Positions 35,167-42,797 of a stretch of 49,269 nucleotides of DNA are shown one piece after another. Numbering within the stretch: the first letter of the stretch is position 1; every line of letters begins with the position of its first letter. The position numbers and the translations under genes were made by a program. Below the pieces are notes generated by a model. That model saw only the letters and a program-made list of their open reading frames with translations, was not told where the DNA came from and ran no database searches. This DNA comes from Reyranella sp. (GTDB taxonomy: Bacteria; Pseudomonadota; Alphaproteobacteria; Reyranellales; Reyranellaceae), in NCBI RefSeq assembly GCF_030651995.1, contig NZ_JAUSBN010000069.1:1-49269 (forward strand), given 5' to 3'.

Positions 35167-35439
35167 ATGAGGCAGCTCAACTACGATCCAGCGGCCCGAA
35201 AGCGCACGGTCAGCCTCACTCTGAATGGCGACCTCTACGCCAAGGCCAAGGCTCAGGGCATCAATGCGTCGCAGGTGGCCGAAGCGGCATTGGCCGAGGC
35301 TCTGGCCGTGCGCATCTCCGAGAAGGTCAGAGCCGAGATCAGCCAGGATCTCGGCGCCTATAACGCCTACGTCGAGAAGCACGGCTCTCCGGCCGAGATG
35401 TTGCGGGAACATCTTGCCGATCGTGACGATGCAGCTTGA
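35167..35439 (+). CDS. ccdA: CcdA-type antitoxin
   Basis: A 90-residue antitoxin. RKRTVSLTLNGDLYAKAKAQ (about 12-31) and GINASQVAEAALAEAL form the ribbon-helix-helix DNA-binding part of CcdA, and the C-terminal ISQDLGAYNAYVEKHGS, then AEMLREHL is the toxin-binding tail. ATG 35167 is chosen over upstream starts because the DNA-binding domain begins about 10 residues later and the twin palindrome lies upstream. It overlaps ccdB by 11 bases. It lies 74 bases after dnaE2 in the same direction. Confidence 0.88.
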   Translation: MRQLNYDPAARKRTVSLTLNGDLYAKAKAQGINASQVAEAALAEALAVRISEKVRAEISQDLGAYNAYVEKHGSPAEMLREHLADRDDAA

Positions 35440-35740
35440 GGTCTTTCCCAACACGCTCGTGCGAGCCCGCCGGGCGTACCCCTACTTGGTGGTCCTTCAA
35501 GCCGATATCGCAGCACTTGGCCGTGAACGCATCATTGCCTTCCTGGCCCCACGGGCCGAAATCGGTCCGATCAGCGGTCGGCTGATGCCCGTTGTCGAGA
35601 TCGGCGACCGGGAATTTGTTCTACTCATGCCCTCCATGACCAATGTGCCGGTGACGGGGCTACGCCATTCAGTGGCAAATCTCGGGGCATTTCGCGACAG
35701 GATCGTCGACGCCATCGATTGGACGTTCCAGGGTATCTGA
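35429..35740 (+). CDS. ccdB: CcdB-type toxin (gyrase-inhibitor family)
   Basis: A 103-residue toxin, about the length of F-plasmid CcdB (101). AYPYLVVLQADI, RLMPVVEIGDREFVLLMPSM and LGAFRDRIVDAIDWTFQGI follow the family. In F CcdB the last three residues (Trp-Gly-Ile) are needed for gyrase poisoning; here the end reads FQGI, so the Trp is replaced by Gln, with another Trp three residues earlier. It may be weakened or have a different target. GTG 35423 is an alternative start. It converges with the helicase gene, 8 bases between stops. Confidence 0.87.
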   Translation: MQLEVFPNTLVRARRAYPYLVVLQADIAALGRERIIAFLAPRAEIGPISGRLMPVVEIGDREFVLLMPSMTNVPVTGLRHSVANLGAFRDRIVDAIDWTFQGI

Positions 35741-35748
35741 CTGCCTGC

Positions 35749-38208
35749 TCAGAGCCGCGTCGCCTCGTCGATCAGCTCCTGGGCGGCGATGTCCAGCAGC
35801 TCGTCCTCGGCGGTGCCGTCGAGGACGCGTTCCTTGCCGATCTCGAGCAGGACCGGCACGGCCAGCGGCGAGATGCGGTCGAGCCGGCGATAGACGATGC
35901 GGCCCTTGGCGCGCTTCAGCAGGTCGCCCAGCCGCTTGAGATCGGCGAGCTGCCAGGCCGCATCCTGGCGCGTGGCGCGCAGCAGGATGTGGTTGGGCTC
36001 GTGCTGGCGCAGCGTGTCGTAGATCAGGTCGGAGCTGAACGTGACCTGGCGGCGCGATTTCTCCTCGCCGGGAAAGCGGCGTTCGATCAGGCCGGCGATC
36101 ACCGCGACGTTGCGGAAGGAGCGCCGCAGCATGCTCGATTCGTCCATCCAGGCCTCGAGATCATCGCCCAGCATGTCCTCGTCGAACAGCTCATCGAGCT
36201 GCTTCGGCGACGCCGACCGCAACCCCCAGAGGCCCAGCACATAGTCGGTGGCGACGAAGCCGAGCGGCCGCAGGCCCATGCGCTCCATGCGCCGCGTCAG
36301 CAGCATGCCCAGAGTCTGGTGCGCGTTGCGGCCCTCGAAGCAATAGGCGACCAGGAACTGCTTGCCGCCCCTCGGGAAGCCTTCGACCAACAGCTTGTCG
36401 GCCGGCGGCAGCATCGAGCGGAAGACCTGGATGCGCAGCCACTCCTGCACCTCGGCCGGCAGCTTGGGATGCTTCAGCGGGTCCTGCAGGATGCCGCGCA
36501 CGCGGTCGGCCAAGAAGGTCGAGAGCGGCAGCCGGCCGCCGCCATAGGCCGGCACCTTGGGATCGCCGCTGAAGGCCGGCGAACAGATCGCCGCCAGTTC
36601 CTTGACGCCCTCGAAGCGCAGCAGGCGGCCGGCGAACACGAACGTGTCGCCCGGCACCAGCCCCTGCACGAAGCCCTCCTCGACCTCGCCCAGCACCGCG
36701 CCGCGCCGCAGCCGCACCTTCATCAGGGGCAGCTCGACGATGGTGCCGACATTCATGCGGAACTGCTTGGCCACCAGTGGCGAGGCCAGCATCCAGCGCC
36801 CATCCGGGAGCTGCTTCAGCCGGTGCCAGCGATCGTAGGCCGCCAGCGCATAACCGCCGGTCGCCACGAAGTCGAACGTGTCGTCGAAATCCTTGCGCGG
36901 CAGGTCGCGATAGGGCTGCGCCCGGCGCACCTCGGCGAAGAAGGCCTCGCGGTCGATCGGCTGGGCACAGGCGGAGCCCACGATGTGCTGGGCCAGCACA
37001 TCCAGACAAGGCGGTCGCGGCGGATCACCGTCGAGTTCGCGTGCCTCGACGGCTTCCAGCGCCGCCAGGGATTCAAGCACCTCGAAGCGATTGGCCGGCG
37101 CGATCATGGCGCGGCTGGGCTCGTCGAGCCGGTGGTTGGCGCGACCGATGCGCTGCATCAGGCGGCTGACGCCCTTGGGCGCGCCCATCTGGATGACGAG
37201 ATCGACGTCGCCCCAGTCGATGCCGAGATCGAGCGACGAGGTGGCGACCACCGCGCGCAGCTTGCCCGCCGCCATCGCCGCCTCGACCTTGCGGCGCTGC
37301 TCGACGGCCAGCGACCCGTGATGCAGGCCGATCGACAGATTGTCGTCGTTGATGCGCCACAGCGCATCGAAGGCCAGCTCCGCCTGCGCCCGGGTATTGA
37401 CGAAGATGATCGACGTCTTGTGCTGCCGGATGATGTTGTAGATCTCGGGCACCGCATGGCGTCCCATGTGGCCGCCCCACGGCAGCCGCTCGTGCGCATC
37501 GATGATCGAGACGACCGGCGGCGCGCCGGGCTCGCCCATCACGATCTCGACTGGCTGGTCGCGCAGATTGAGGAACTCCGCGAGTGCCGGCGGATCCGCG
37601 ACGGTGGCGGACAGGCCGACGAACCGCGCCTGCGGGGCGAGCGTGGCCAGCCGCGACAGGCAGAGCGCCAGGTGATGGCCGCGCTTGCTGGTCGCGAAGG
37701 CGTGCAGCTCGTCGATGATCACGCATTTGAGGCTGGCGAAGAACTTCGCCGCATCGAGATAGGAGAGCAGCAGCGCCAGCGACTCCGGCGTCGTCATAAG
37801 AAGGTCGGGCGGCCGCTCGCGCTGGCGCAAACGCCGGCTCTGGGGCGTGTCGCCGGTCCGGCTCTCGGCGCGCACCGGCAGCTGCATCTCGGCCAGCGGC
37901 TGTTCGAGGTTGCGGCGGATGTCGGTCGCGAGCGCCTTCAAGGGCGAGATGTAGAGCGTGTGCAGCTCCCCCTGCCCCTTCTTGTAGGCGAGGTCTTGGC
38001 CAGCCTGCCGCCGCTCCGTGAGTTCGATCAGTGACGGCAGGAAGCCCGCCAGCGTCTTGCCACCGCCGGTCGGCGCGATCAGCAGCGCGCTCTTGCCCTG
38101 TCGCGCCAGCTCGACCAGCGCGAGCTGATGCGGCCGCGGCGCCCAGCCGCGACTTTCGAACCAGCGCTTAAACAAGTCGGGAAGCAACTGTGCCGCAACC
38201 AACCTCAA
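35749..38208 (-). CDS. Lhr-like, ligase-associated DEXH-box DNA helicase
   Basis: An 819-residue ATP-dependent helicase. Walker A APTGGGKT (45-52), the DELH box (166-169) in VIIDELHAF, motif III LSATVADP (about 199-206), TSIIFVNTRAQAEL, and motif VI RLMQRIGRANHR are present. The C-terminal winged-helix and Lhr-core domains follow. It belongs to the group that travels with an MBL exonuclease and ATP-dependent ligase, both encoded divergently just beyond a TA pair. The start is uncertain: TTG 38208 overlaps the stop of the regulator gene (TTGA); TTG 38187 is the alternative. Confidence 0.9.
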   Translation of the reverse strand: MRLVAAQLLPDLFKRWFESRGWAPRPHQLALVELARQGKSALLIAPTGGGKTLAGFLPSLIELTERRQAGQDLAYKKGQGELHTLYISPLKALATDIRRNLEQPLAEMQLPVRAESRTGDTPQSRRLRQRERPPDLLMTTPESLALLLSYLDAAKFFASLKCVIIDELHAFATSKRGHHLALCLSRLATLAPQARFVGLSATVADPPALAEFLNLRDQPVEIVMGEPGAPPVVSIIDAHERLPWGGHMGRHAVPEIYNIIRQHKTSIIFVNTRAQAELAFDALWRINDDNLSIGLHHGSLAVEQRRKVEAAMAAGKLRAVVATSSLDLGIDWGDVDLVIQMGAPKGVSRLMQRIGRANHRLDEPSRAMIAPANRFEVLESLAALEAVEARELDGDPPRPPCLDVLAQHIVGSACAQPIDREAFFAEVRRAQPYRDLPRKDFDDTFDFVATGGYALAAYDRWHRLKQLPDGRWMLASPLVAKQFRMNVGTIVELPLMKVRLRRGAVLGEVEEGFVQGLVPGDTFVFAGRLLRFEGVKELAAICSPAFSGDPKVPAYGGGRLPLSTFLADRVRGILQDPLKHPKLPAEVQEWLRIQVFRSMLPPADKLLVEGFPRGGKQFLVAYCFEGRNAHQTLGMLLTRRMERMGLRPLGFVATDYVLGLWGLRSASPKQLDELFDEDMLGDDLEAWMDESSMLRRSFRNVAVIAGLIERRFPGEEKSRRQVTFSSDLIYDTLRQHEPNHILLRATRQDAAWQLADLKRLGDLLKRAKGRIVYRRLDRISPLAVPVLLEIGKERVLDGTAEDELLDIAAQELIDEATRL

Positions 38209-38558
38209 GCAGCTCTGGCAATCTCAAAGTCGACGTGAATCAGGTCGAACGGACAGGAGACGCCCGAGGCCTCTCGCTCGAATATGCCCAATTCGACCAG
38301 AGTAGCCACATCCTCATGCACACGCTTAACATCGCGCTTGGATTGGCGTGCCAGCTCTCTAATCGAGATCGCGCCCTTTCCTTGCAAAGCACCGATGAGC
38401 TCCCATCGCCGCTCAGTGAGCTTTGAAAAGAAAACAGCAGCGGTCTCAAAATGGAGTTCTTCGCCCTGGTAACTCCTGCTGGTCGCCTTGCGGGCTGCGG
38501 CTCTCAGGCTGGATTTCCAATCTTGCTTTAGCCGGATGGTTAAAGTGCGCTTCGTCAT
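38205..38558 (-). CDS. HTH regulator/antitoxin of a TumE-type module
   Basis: A 117-residue protein. RRWELIGALQGKGAISIREL (about 52-71) followed by ARQSKRDVKRVHEDVATLVE is a MarR-like winged helix of the HVO_A0114-type DNA-binding family, which is found beside TumE-family (DUF6516) toxins. LGIFEREASGV is the wing. The N-terminal 40 basic residues (KRTLTIRLKQDWKSSLRAAA) are less conserved. It overlaps the toxin gene by ATGA. Its stop overlaps the presumed helicase start (TTGA). The antitoxin role is inferred from the pairing, not proven. Confidence 0.75.
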   Translation of the reverse strand: MTKRTLTIRLKQDWKSSLRAAARKATSRSYQGEELHFETAAVFFSKLTERRWELIGALQGKGAISIRELARQSKRDVKRVHEDVATLVELGIFEREASGVSCPFDLIHVDFEIARAA

Positions 38559-38842
38559 CTTTGCCTCCGAATGGCATCGACCTCGCTGATGAAGTCCTCG
38601 ATCATCTGCTCGACCGACGTGAACCGGTAAACCGTCTCGCGGCCCATGACGTGCTTATGGTCTCCCTTGCCACGTTCGTTGTCGAAGCCGACGACCCGTT
38701 TCCCTTCGACGACATAAGCCGCACGATACTTGAAATCATGCCGGCTTGGCGGCACAGGGGCTGGAACACGCCGCACAACGAATTCGATAATGTCTCCTTC
38801 AGCGGTAACCGTCTTGGAGCGAACGATCAGCGTGGCGTTCAT
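38555..38842 (-). CDS. TumE-family (DUF6516) toxin-like protein
   Basis: A 95-residue protein. MNATLIVRSKTVTAEGDIIE at ATG 38842 is the natural start, since the longer frame upstream crosses the operator. VVRRVPAPVPPSRHDFKYRA and YVVEGKRVVGFDNERGKGDH, HKHVMGRETVYRF follow the TumE-type pattern: a small beta-rich protein with conserved YR, FDNE and GDHKH. It comes before its regulator, the reversed order usual for this type. A twin operator lies upstream. The mode of action is not known from sequence. Confidence 0.75.
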   Translation of the reverse strand: MNATLIVRSKTVTAEGDIIEFVVRRVPAPVPPSRHDFKYRAAYVVEGKRVVGFDNERGKGDHKHVMGRETVYRFTSVEQMIEDFISEVDAIRRQR

Positions 38843-38843
38843 T

Positions 38844-38893
38844 GTGTTGGCAAAAATGCCAACACCAAGGAGTGTTGTCAAACTCGCCAACAC
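38844..38893. promoter_or_regulatory. Twin operator upstream of the TumE-type module
   Basis: GTGTTGGC (38844-38851) and GCCAACAC (38858-38865) form a perfect 8-bp dyad with a 6-base spacer. A second copy, GTGTTG (38872-38877) and CCAACAC (38887-38893), follows 22-28 bases on. The first dyad starts 2 bases from the toxin ATG, so a bound regulator would block initiation. The helicase-linked exonuclease gene starts about 57 bases beyond on the other strand and could be affected too. Confidence 0.7.
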
Positions 38894-38949
38894 CCGATGC
38901 ATAACACGCGTGAAGCCCCATATCTGTGGGGTAGGATGCATCAGGAGCC

Positions 38950-39981
38950 ATGGCAATCACGACGGCAACCGAGACCCTGAATCCCCGTACGTGGCTCTAT
39001 CCGACGCCGCGCGGCCTCTATTGCGAACCGGGCGATTTCTACATCGATCCGGCCTTTGCCGTGCCGCGCGCGGTGATCACGCACGGGCATGGCGACCATG
39101 CGCGGCCGGGCCATCGCAAGGCGCTGGCGACGCCCGAGACGCTGGCGATCATGCGCACTCGGTTCCAGGACATGCCCGACACCGAGCAGCAGGCGCTGAA
39201 ATACGGCGAGAGCGTGCGCATCGGTGAGGTCGAGGTCGGCTTCGCGCCGGCCGGTCATATTCTCGGCTCGGCGCAGGCCGTGCTGGCATACAGGGGCCAG
39301 CGCATCGTCGTATCGGGCGACTACAAGCGCCGGCCCGATCCGACCTGTCCGCCGTTCGAGCCCGTACCCTGCGACGTGTTCATCACCGAGGCGACCTTCG
39401 CGCTGCCGGTCTTCCATCATCCCTCCGATGCCGGCGAGATCGGCAAGCTGCTGCGCTCCGTCGCCACCTTTCCCGAGCGCACTCATCTGGTGGGCGTCTA
39501 TGCGCTCGGCAAGTGCCAGAGGGTTATCCGCCTGCTGCGCGAGGCCGGCTACGACAAGCGCATCTGGCTGCATGGCGGCCTGCTATCCCTGTGCAAGCTC
39601 TACCAGGATCATGGCGTCGATCTCGGTGATGTGGCACCGGTTTCCGAGGCGATTCTCGAGACCTTCAAGGGCGCCATCGTGCTCTGCCCGCCCTCGGCCC
39701 TCGCCGACCGCTGGTCGAGGCGCTTCGCCGATCCGATCGCCGCCGTATGCTCCGGCTGGATGAACGTGCGTGCGCGAGCGCGGCAACGCGGGGCTGAGCT
39801 ACCGCTGGTGATCTCCGATCACGCTGACTGGCCGGAACTCACGCAGACCCTGAAGGATGTGGGCGCGCCCAGGGTCTGGGTGACGCACGGCCGCGAGGAG
39901 GCGCTGGTCCATTATGCGCGCGGGCTCGGCATCGACGCCGAGGCGCTGCACCTGGCCGGCCGCGAGGACGAGGAGTCCTGA
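38950..39981 (+). CDS. Ligase-associated MBL-fold DNA exonuclease
   Basis: A 343-residue metallo-beta-lactamase/beta-CASP nuclease. TPRGLYCEPGDFYIDPAFAV (about 19-38) and HGHGDH (45-50) hold the Zn-binding motif, with GHILGSAQ, SGDYK (motif III Asp) and FITEATFA further on, and ISDHADW near residue 280. It is the DNA-end-processing member of the Lhr helicase/exonuclease/ligase set. It ends 2 bases before the ligase start. It is divergent from the TA pair that stands between it and the helicase. Confidence 0.9.
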   Translation: MAITTATETLNPRTWLYPTPRGLYCEPGDFYIDPAFAVPRAVITHGHGDHARPGHRKALATPETLAIMRTRFQDMPDTEQQALKYGESVRIGEVEVGFAPAGHILGSAQAVLAYRGQRIVVSGDYKRRPDPTCPPFEPVPCDVFITEATFALPVFHHPSDAGEIGKLLRSVATFPERTHLVGVYALGKCQRVIRLLREAGYDKRIWLHGGLLSLCKLYQDHGVDLGDVAPVSEAILETFKGAIVLCPPSALADRWSRRFADPIAAVCSGWMNVRARARQRGAELPLVISDHADWPELTQTLKDVGAPRVWVTHGREEALVHYARGLGIDAEALHLAGREDEES

Positions 39982-39983
39982 AC

Positions 39984-41642
39984 GTGCAGGCCTTCGCCCG
40001 CCTTCTCGACTCCCTCTCCTTCCAGCCGGCCCGCAACGCCAAGCTGCGGCTGATCGAGACCTACCTGCGCGAGACACCGGATCCCGACCGCGGCTGGGCG
40101 CTGGCGGCACTGACCGGCGGGCTCGACTTTCCCTCGGCCAAGCCGGCGCTGCTGCGCGGCTTCGGCCAGGAGAAGATCGGCGAGGAGCTGTTCGCCCTCT
40201 CCTACGACTATGTCGGCGATCTCGCCGAAACTCTGGCGCTGATCTGGAAGACCGACCCCGCTGCCGGACCACCCCCGACACTCGGCGAGGTCGTCGAGAC
40301 GCTGCAGCGGGCCACGCGCACCCAGACGCCGGCGATCCTGAAACGCTGGCTGGATGCCCTCGATTCGACCGGCCGCTGGGCCCTCCTGAAACTTCTCACG
40401 GGCGCGCTGCGGGTCGGCGTCTCGGCGCGCCTCGCCAAGCAGGCGGTTGCCAACATCGGCAGCCAGCCGGTCGATGCCGTCGAGGAGGTCTGGCACGGGC
40501 TGGAGGTGCCCTATCGGCCGCTGTTCGACTGGCTGCTGCAGGGCGCGCCGCGACCGCAGTCCAACGCCGGTGCCGCCTTCCTGCCGGCGATGCTGGCCAA
40601 TCCGATCGACCGCAGCGAGCTCGACGCGCTCGATCCCGCGCATTTCCGTGCCGAGTGGAAATGGGACGGCATCCGCGTGCAGGTTGCCGCATCCGGCGGG
40701 CTGAAGCGCCTCTACAGCCGCGCCGGCGAGGACGTGTCCGGGGCCTTTCCCGACATCATCGAGGCGATCGACTTCGAGAGCGTGTTCGACGGCGAGCTGC
40801 TGGTGCGCCGCGAGACGGCGGTGGCGCCGTTCAACGACCTGCAGCAGCGGCTGAACCGCAAGACGGTGACCCCGAAGATGCTGAAGGAGCATCCGGCGCA
40901 TGTCCGCCTCTACGACGTGTTGTGGCTCGAAGGCGTGGATCTGCGCGCCCTCCCCTTCGACGAGCGCCGCGTTCGCCTCGAAGCCTGGATCGCGCGGAAG
41001 GAGCGGCCGCGCTTCGATCTCTCGCCGCTGGTGACCTTCGCCGACTGGGTAGAGCTTGCGGCCAAGCGCGAGGAGATGCGGGCCGACGGCATCGAGGGGC
41101 TGATGCTGAAGCGCGGCGACAGCGCCTATCTGTCCGGCCGGCCCAAGGGTCCGTGGTTCAAGTGGAAGCGCGACCCGATGCTCGCAGACTGCGTGCTGAT
41201 GTATGCCCAGCGCGGCCACGGCAAGCGCAGCTCCTTCTACTCCGACTTCACCTTCGGCTGCTGGCGAGATGGGGCGGCGGGCGGACGGGAGCTGGCGCCG
41301 GTCGGGAAGGCCTATTTCGGTTTCACCGACGAGGAGCTGCGCTGGCTCGACAAATGGGTGCGCGACCACACGACCAACCGCTACGGCCCGGTCCGCGAGG
41401 TCGAGCAGAAGCTGGTCCTGGAGATCGCCTTCGATGGCATCGCCCGCTCGACCCGCCACAAATCCGGGGTGGCCATGCGCTTCCCGCGCATCAGCCGCAT
41501 CCGGACCGACAAGCCGGCCGCCGAGGCCGACACGGTCGAAAACCTCCTGCGGCTGCTGACGATATCGGGGCCGGAATCGCCCCTTGCAGGGGGTATGTCG
41601 CATGCCCATTATCCCAGCGTCATCGTAACCGAAGAGCCATGA
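39984..41642 (+). CDS. ATP-dependent DNA ligase of the Lhr-exonuclease-ligase set
   Basis: A 552-residue ligase from GTG 39984. The adenylated lysine is K226 in EWKWDGIRVQ (motif I). Motif III FDGELLVRR, motif IV DGIEGLMLKRG and motif V WFKWKRD are intact. The N-terminal about 200 residues form the DNA-binding domain, and the OB fold follows. The last about 25 residues after ENLLRLL are longer than needed and overlap moaA. It seals nicks with ATP and works with the exonuclease and helicase genes upstream, probably in a repair pathway. Confidence 0.92.
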   Translation: MQAFARLLDSLSFQPARNAKLRLIETYLRETPDPDRGWALAALTGGLDFPSAKPALLRGFGQEKIGEELFALSYDYVGDLAETLALIWKTDPAAGPPPTLGEVVETLQRATRTQTPAILKRWLDALDSTGRWALLKLLTGALRVGVSARLAKQAVANIGSQPVDAVEEVWHGLEVPYRPLFDWLLQGAPRPQSNAGAAFLPAMLANPIDRSELDALDPAHFRAEWKWDGIRVQVAASGGLKRLYSRAGEDVSGAFPDIIEAIDFESVFDGELLVRRETAVAPFNDLQQRLNRKTVTPKMLKEHPAHVRLYDVLWLEGVDLRALPFDERRVRLEAWIARKERPRFDLSPLVTFADWVELAAKREEMRADGIEGLMLKRGDSAYLSGRPKGPWFKWKRDPMLADCVLMYAQRGHGKRSSFYSDFTFGCWRDGAAGGRELAPVGKAYFGFTDEELRWLDKWVRDHTTNRYGPVREVEQKLVLEIAFDGIARSTRHKSGVAMRFPRISRIRTDKPAAEADTVENLLRLLTISGPESPLAGGMSHAHYPSVIVTEEP

Positions 41643-42631
41643 TCGACCCGTTCGGCCGCCACATCTCCTACCTCCGCGTCTCCGTGACGGATCGCTGCGA
41701 TTTCCGCTGCGTCTACTGCATGGCCGAGGACATGACCTTCCTGCCCAAGGCGGAGGTTCTGTCGCTCGAGGAGCTGGAGCGCCTGTGCACGGCCTTCGTC
41801 CGCCGCGGCGTCAAGAAGCTGCGCCTGACCGGCGGCGAGCCGCTGGTGCGCAAGAACGTGATGTCGCTGTTCCGCGGCCTCGGCAGGCACCTCGACAGCG
41901 GCGCCCTGGAGGAGCTCACGCTCACCACCAACGGCAGCCAGCTCGCCAGGTACGCCCAGGAACTCGCCGACATCGGCGTGCGGCGGGTGAACGTGTCGAT
42001 GGACACGCTCGATCGCGACAAATTCCGCCAGCTCACGCGCTGGGGCGATCTCGACCAGGTGATGCGCGGCCTCGATGCCGCCCAGCGCGCCGGGCTCGCG
42101 ATCAAGATCAACGCGGTGGCGCTGCGCGGCGTCAACGACGGCGAGTTCGAGGAGATGATCCGCTGGAGCCACGGCCGCGGCATGGACCTCGTGCTGATCG
42201 AGGTCATGCCGATGGGCGAGATCGGCGACGCGGCGCGGCTCGACCAGTATCTGCCGCTGTCCCTGGCCCGCACCGAGATTGCCCGGCACTTCACGCTCAC
42301 CGAGACGGATTACCGGACCGGCGGCCCCGCGCGTTACTTCCGGGTCGAGGAGACCGGCGGGCGGCTGGGCTTCATCACGCCCCTCACCCACAATTTCTGC
42401 GAAAGCTGCAACCGCGTGCGCCTCACCTGCACCGGCACGCTCTATATGTGCCTGGGCCAAGAAGATGCGGCCGACCTGCGCGCGCCGCTGCGCGCGTCGG
42501 AGAGCGACGAGGTCCTGGACCGCGCCATCACCGAGGCGATCGCGCGCAAGCCCAAGGGCCACGACTTCATCATCGACCGCCGCCACAGCGGCCCCGCGGT
42601 GCCGCGGCACATGAGCGTGACCGGCGGCTGA
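41639..42631 (+). CDS. moaA: GTP 3',8-cyclase MoaA (molybdenum cofactor synthesis)
   Basis: A 330-residue radical-SAM enzyme, first step of molybdopterin synthesis. The N-terminal cluster is C20-x3-C24-x2-C27 (CDFRCVYC), LTGGEPL (about 60-66) binds SAM, and the C-terminal cluster CxxC-x13-C is in CESCNRVRLT with the last Cys in LYMC. The protein ends in the Gly-Gly typical of MoaA. ATG 41639 overlaps the ligase stop (ATGA). It serves the Mo cofactor used, for example, by the SorA-like enzyme at 12.6 kb. It is unusual to see it coupled to a DNA ligase. Confidence 0.95.
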   Translation: MIDPFGRHISYLRVSVTDRCDFRCVYCMAEDMTFLPKAEVLSLEELERLCTAFVRRGVKKLRLTGGEPLVRKNVMSLFRGLGRHLDSGALEELTLTTNGSQLARYAQELADIGVRRVNVSMDTLDRDKFRQLTRWGDLDQVMRGLDAAQRAGLAIKINAVALRGVNDGEFEEMIRWSHGRGMDLVLIEVMPMGEIGDAARLDQYLPLSLARTEIARHFTLTETDYRTGGPARYFRVEETGGRLGFITPLTHNFCESCNRVRLTCTGTLYMCLGQEDAADLRAPLRASESDEVLDRAITEAIARKPKGHDFIIDRRHSGPAVPRHMSVTGG

Positions 42632-42649
42632 GCGCCTGTTCCAATAACT

Positions 42650-42786
42650 CCCGTCGCCCTGAGCGAAGCCGCCCAAAGGGCGGCGCAGTCGAAGGACCTC
42701 TTTTCCGACGCACGGTGCGTTGAAGCGAAAAGAGGTCCTTCGACTACGCGCCTATGGCGCTCCGCTCAGGACGACGGGTTTTTTGT
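42650..42786. repeat. Convergent-gene inverted repeat with terminator tail
   Basis: Left arm about 42650-42705 and right arm about 42726-42778 are imperfect complements (GAAGGACCTCTTTTC against GAAAAGAGGTCCTTC, and CGTC at the tips). The right arm is followed by a T6 run (42779-42784), so the unit acts as a strong intrinsic terminator for moaA. It belongs to the same loose family as the 10.6 and 16.6 kb repeats (core ...CCTGAGCG...GAAGGACCT). It fills the gap between moaA and the EamA gene. Confidence 0.85.
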
Positions 42787-42797
42787 GTCATGCTCCA

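Noticed and set aside
35719..38034. 771-residue open frame opposite the helicase gene
   Set aside because: It is the antisense shadow of the helicase gene in GC-rich DNA, rich in Arg/Gln/His, with no recognisable domain and no ribosome site.
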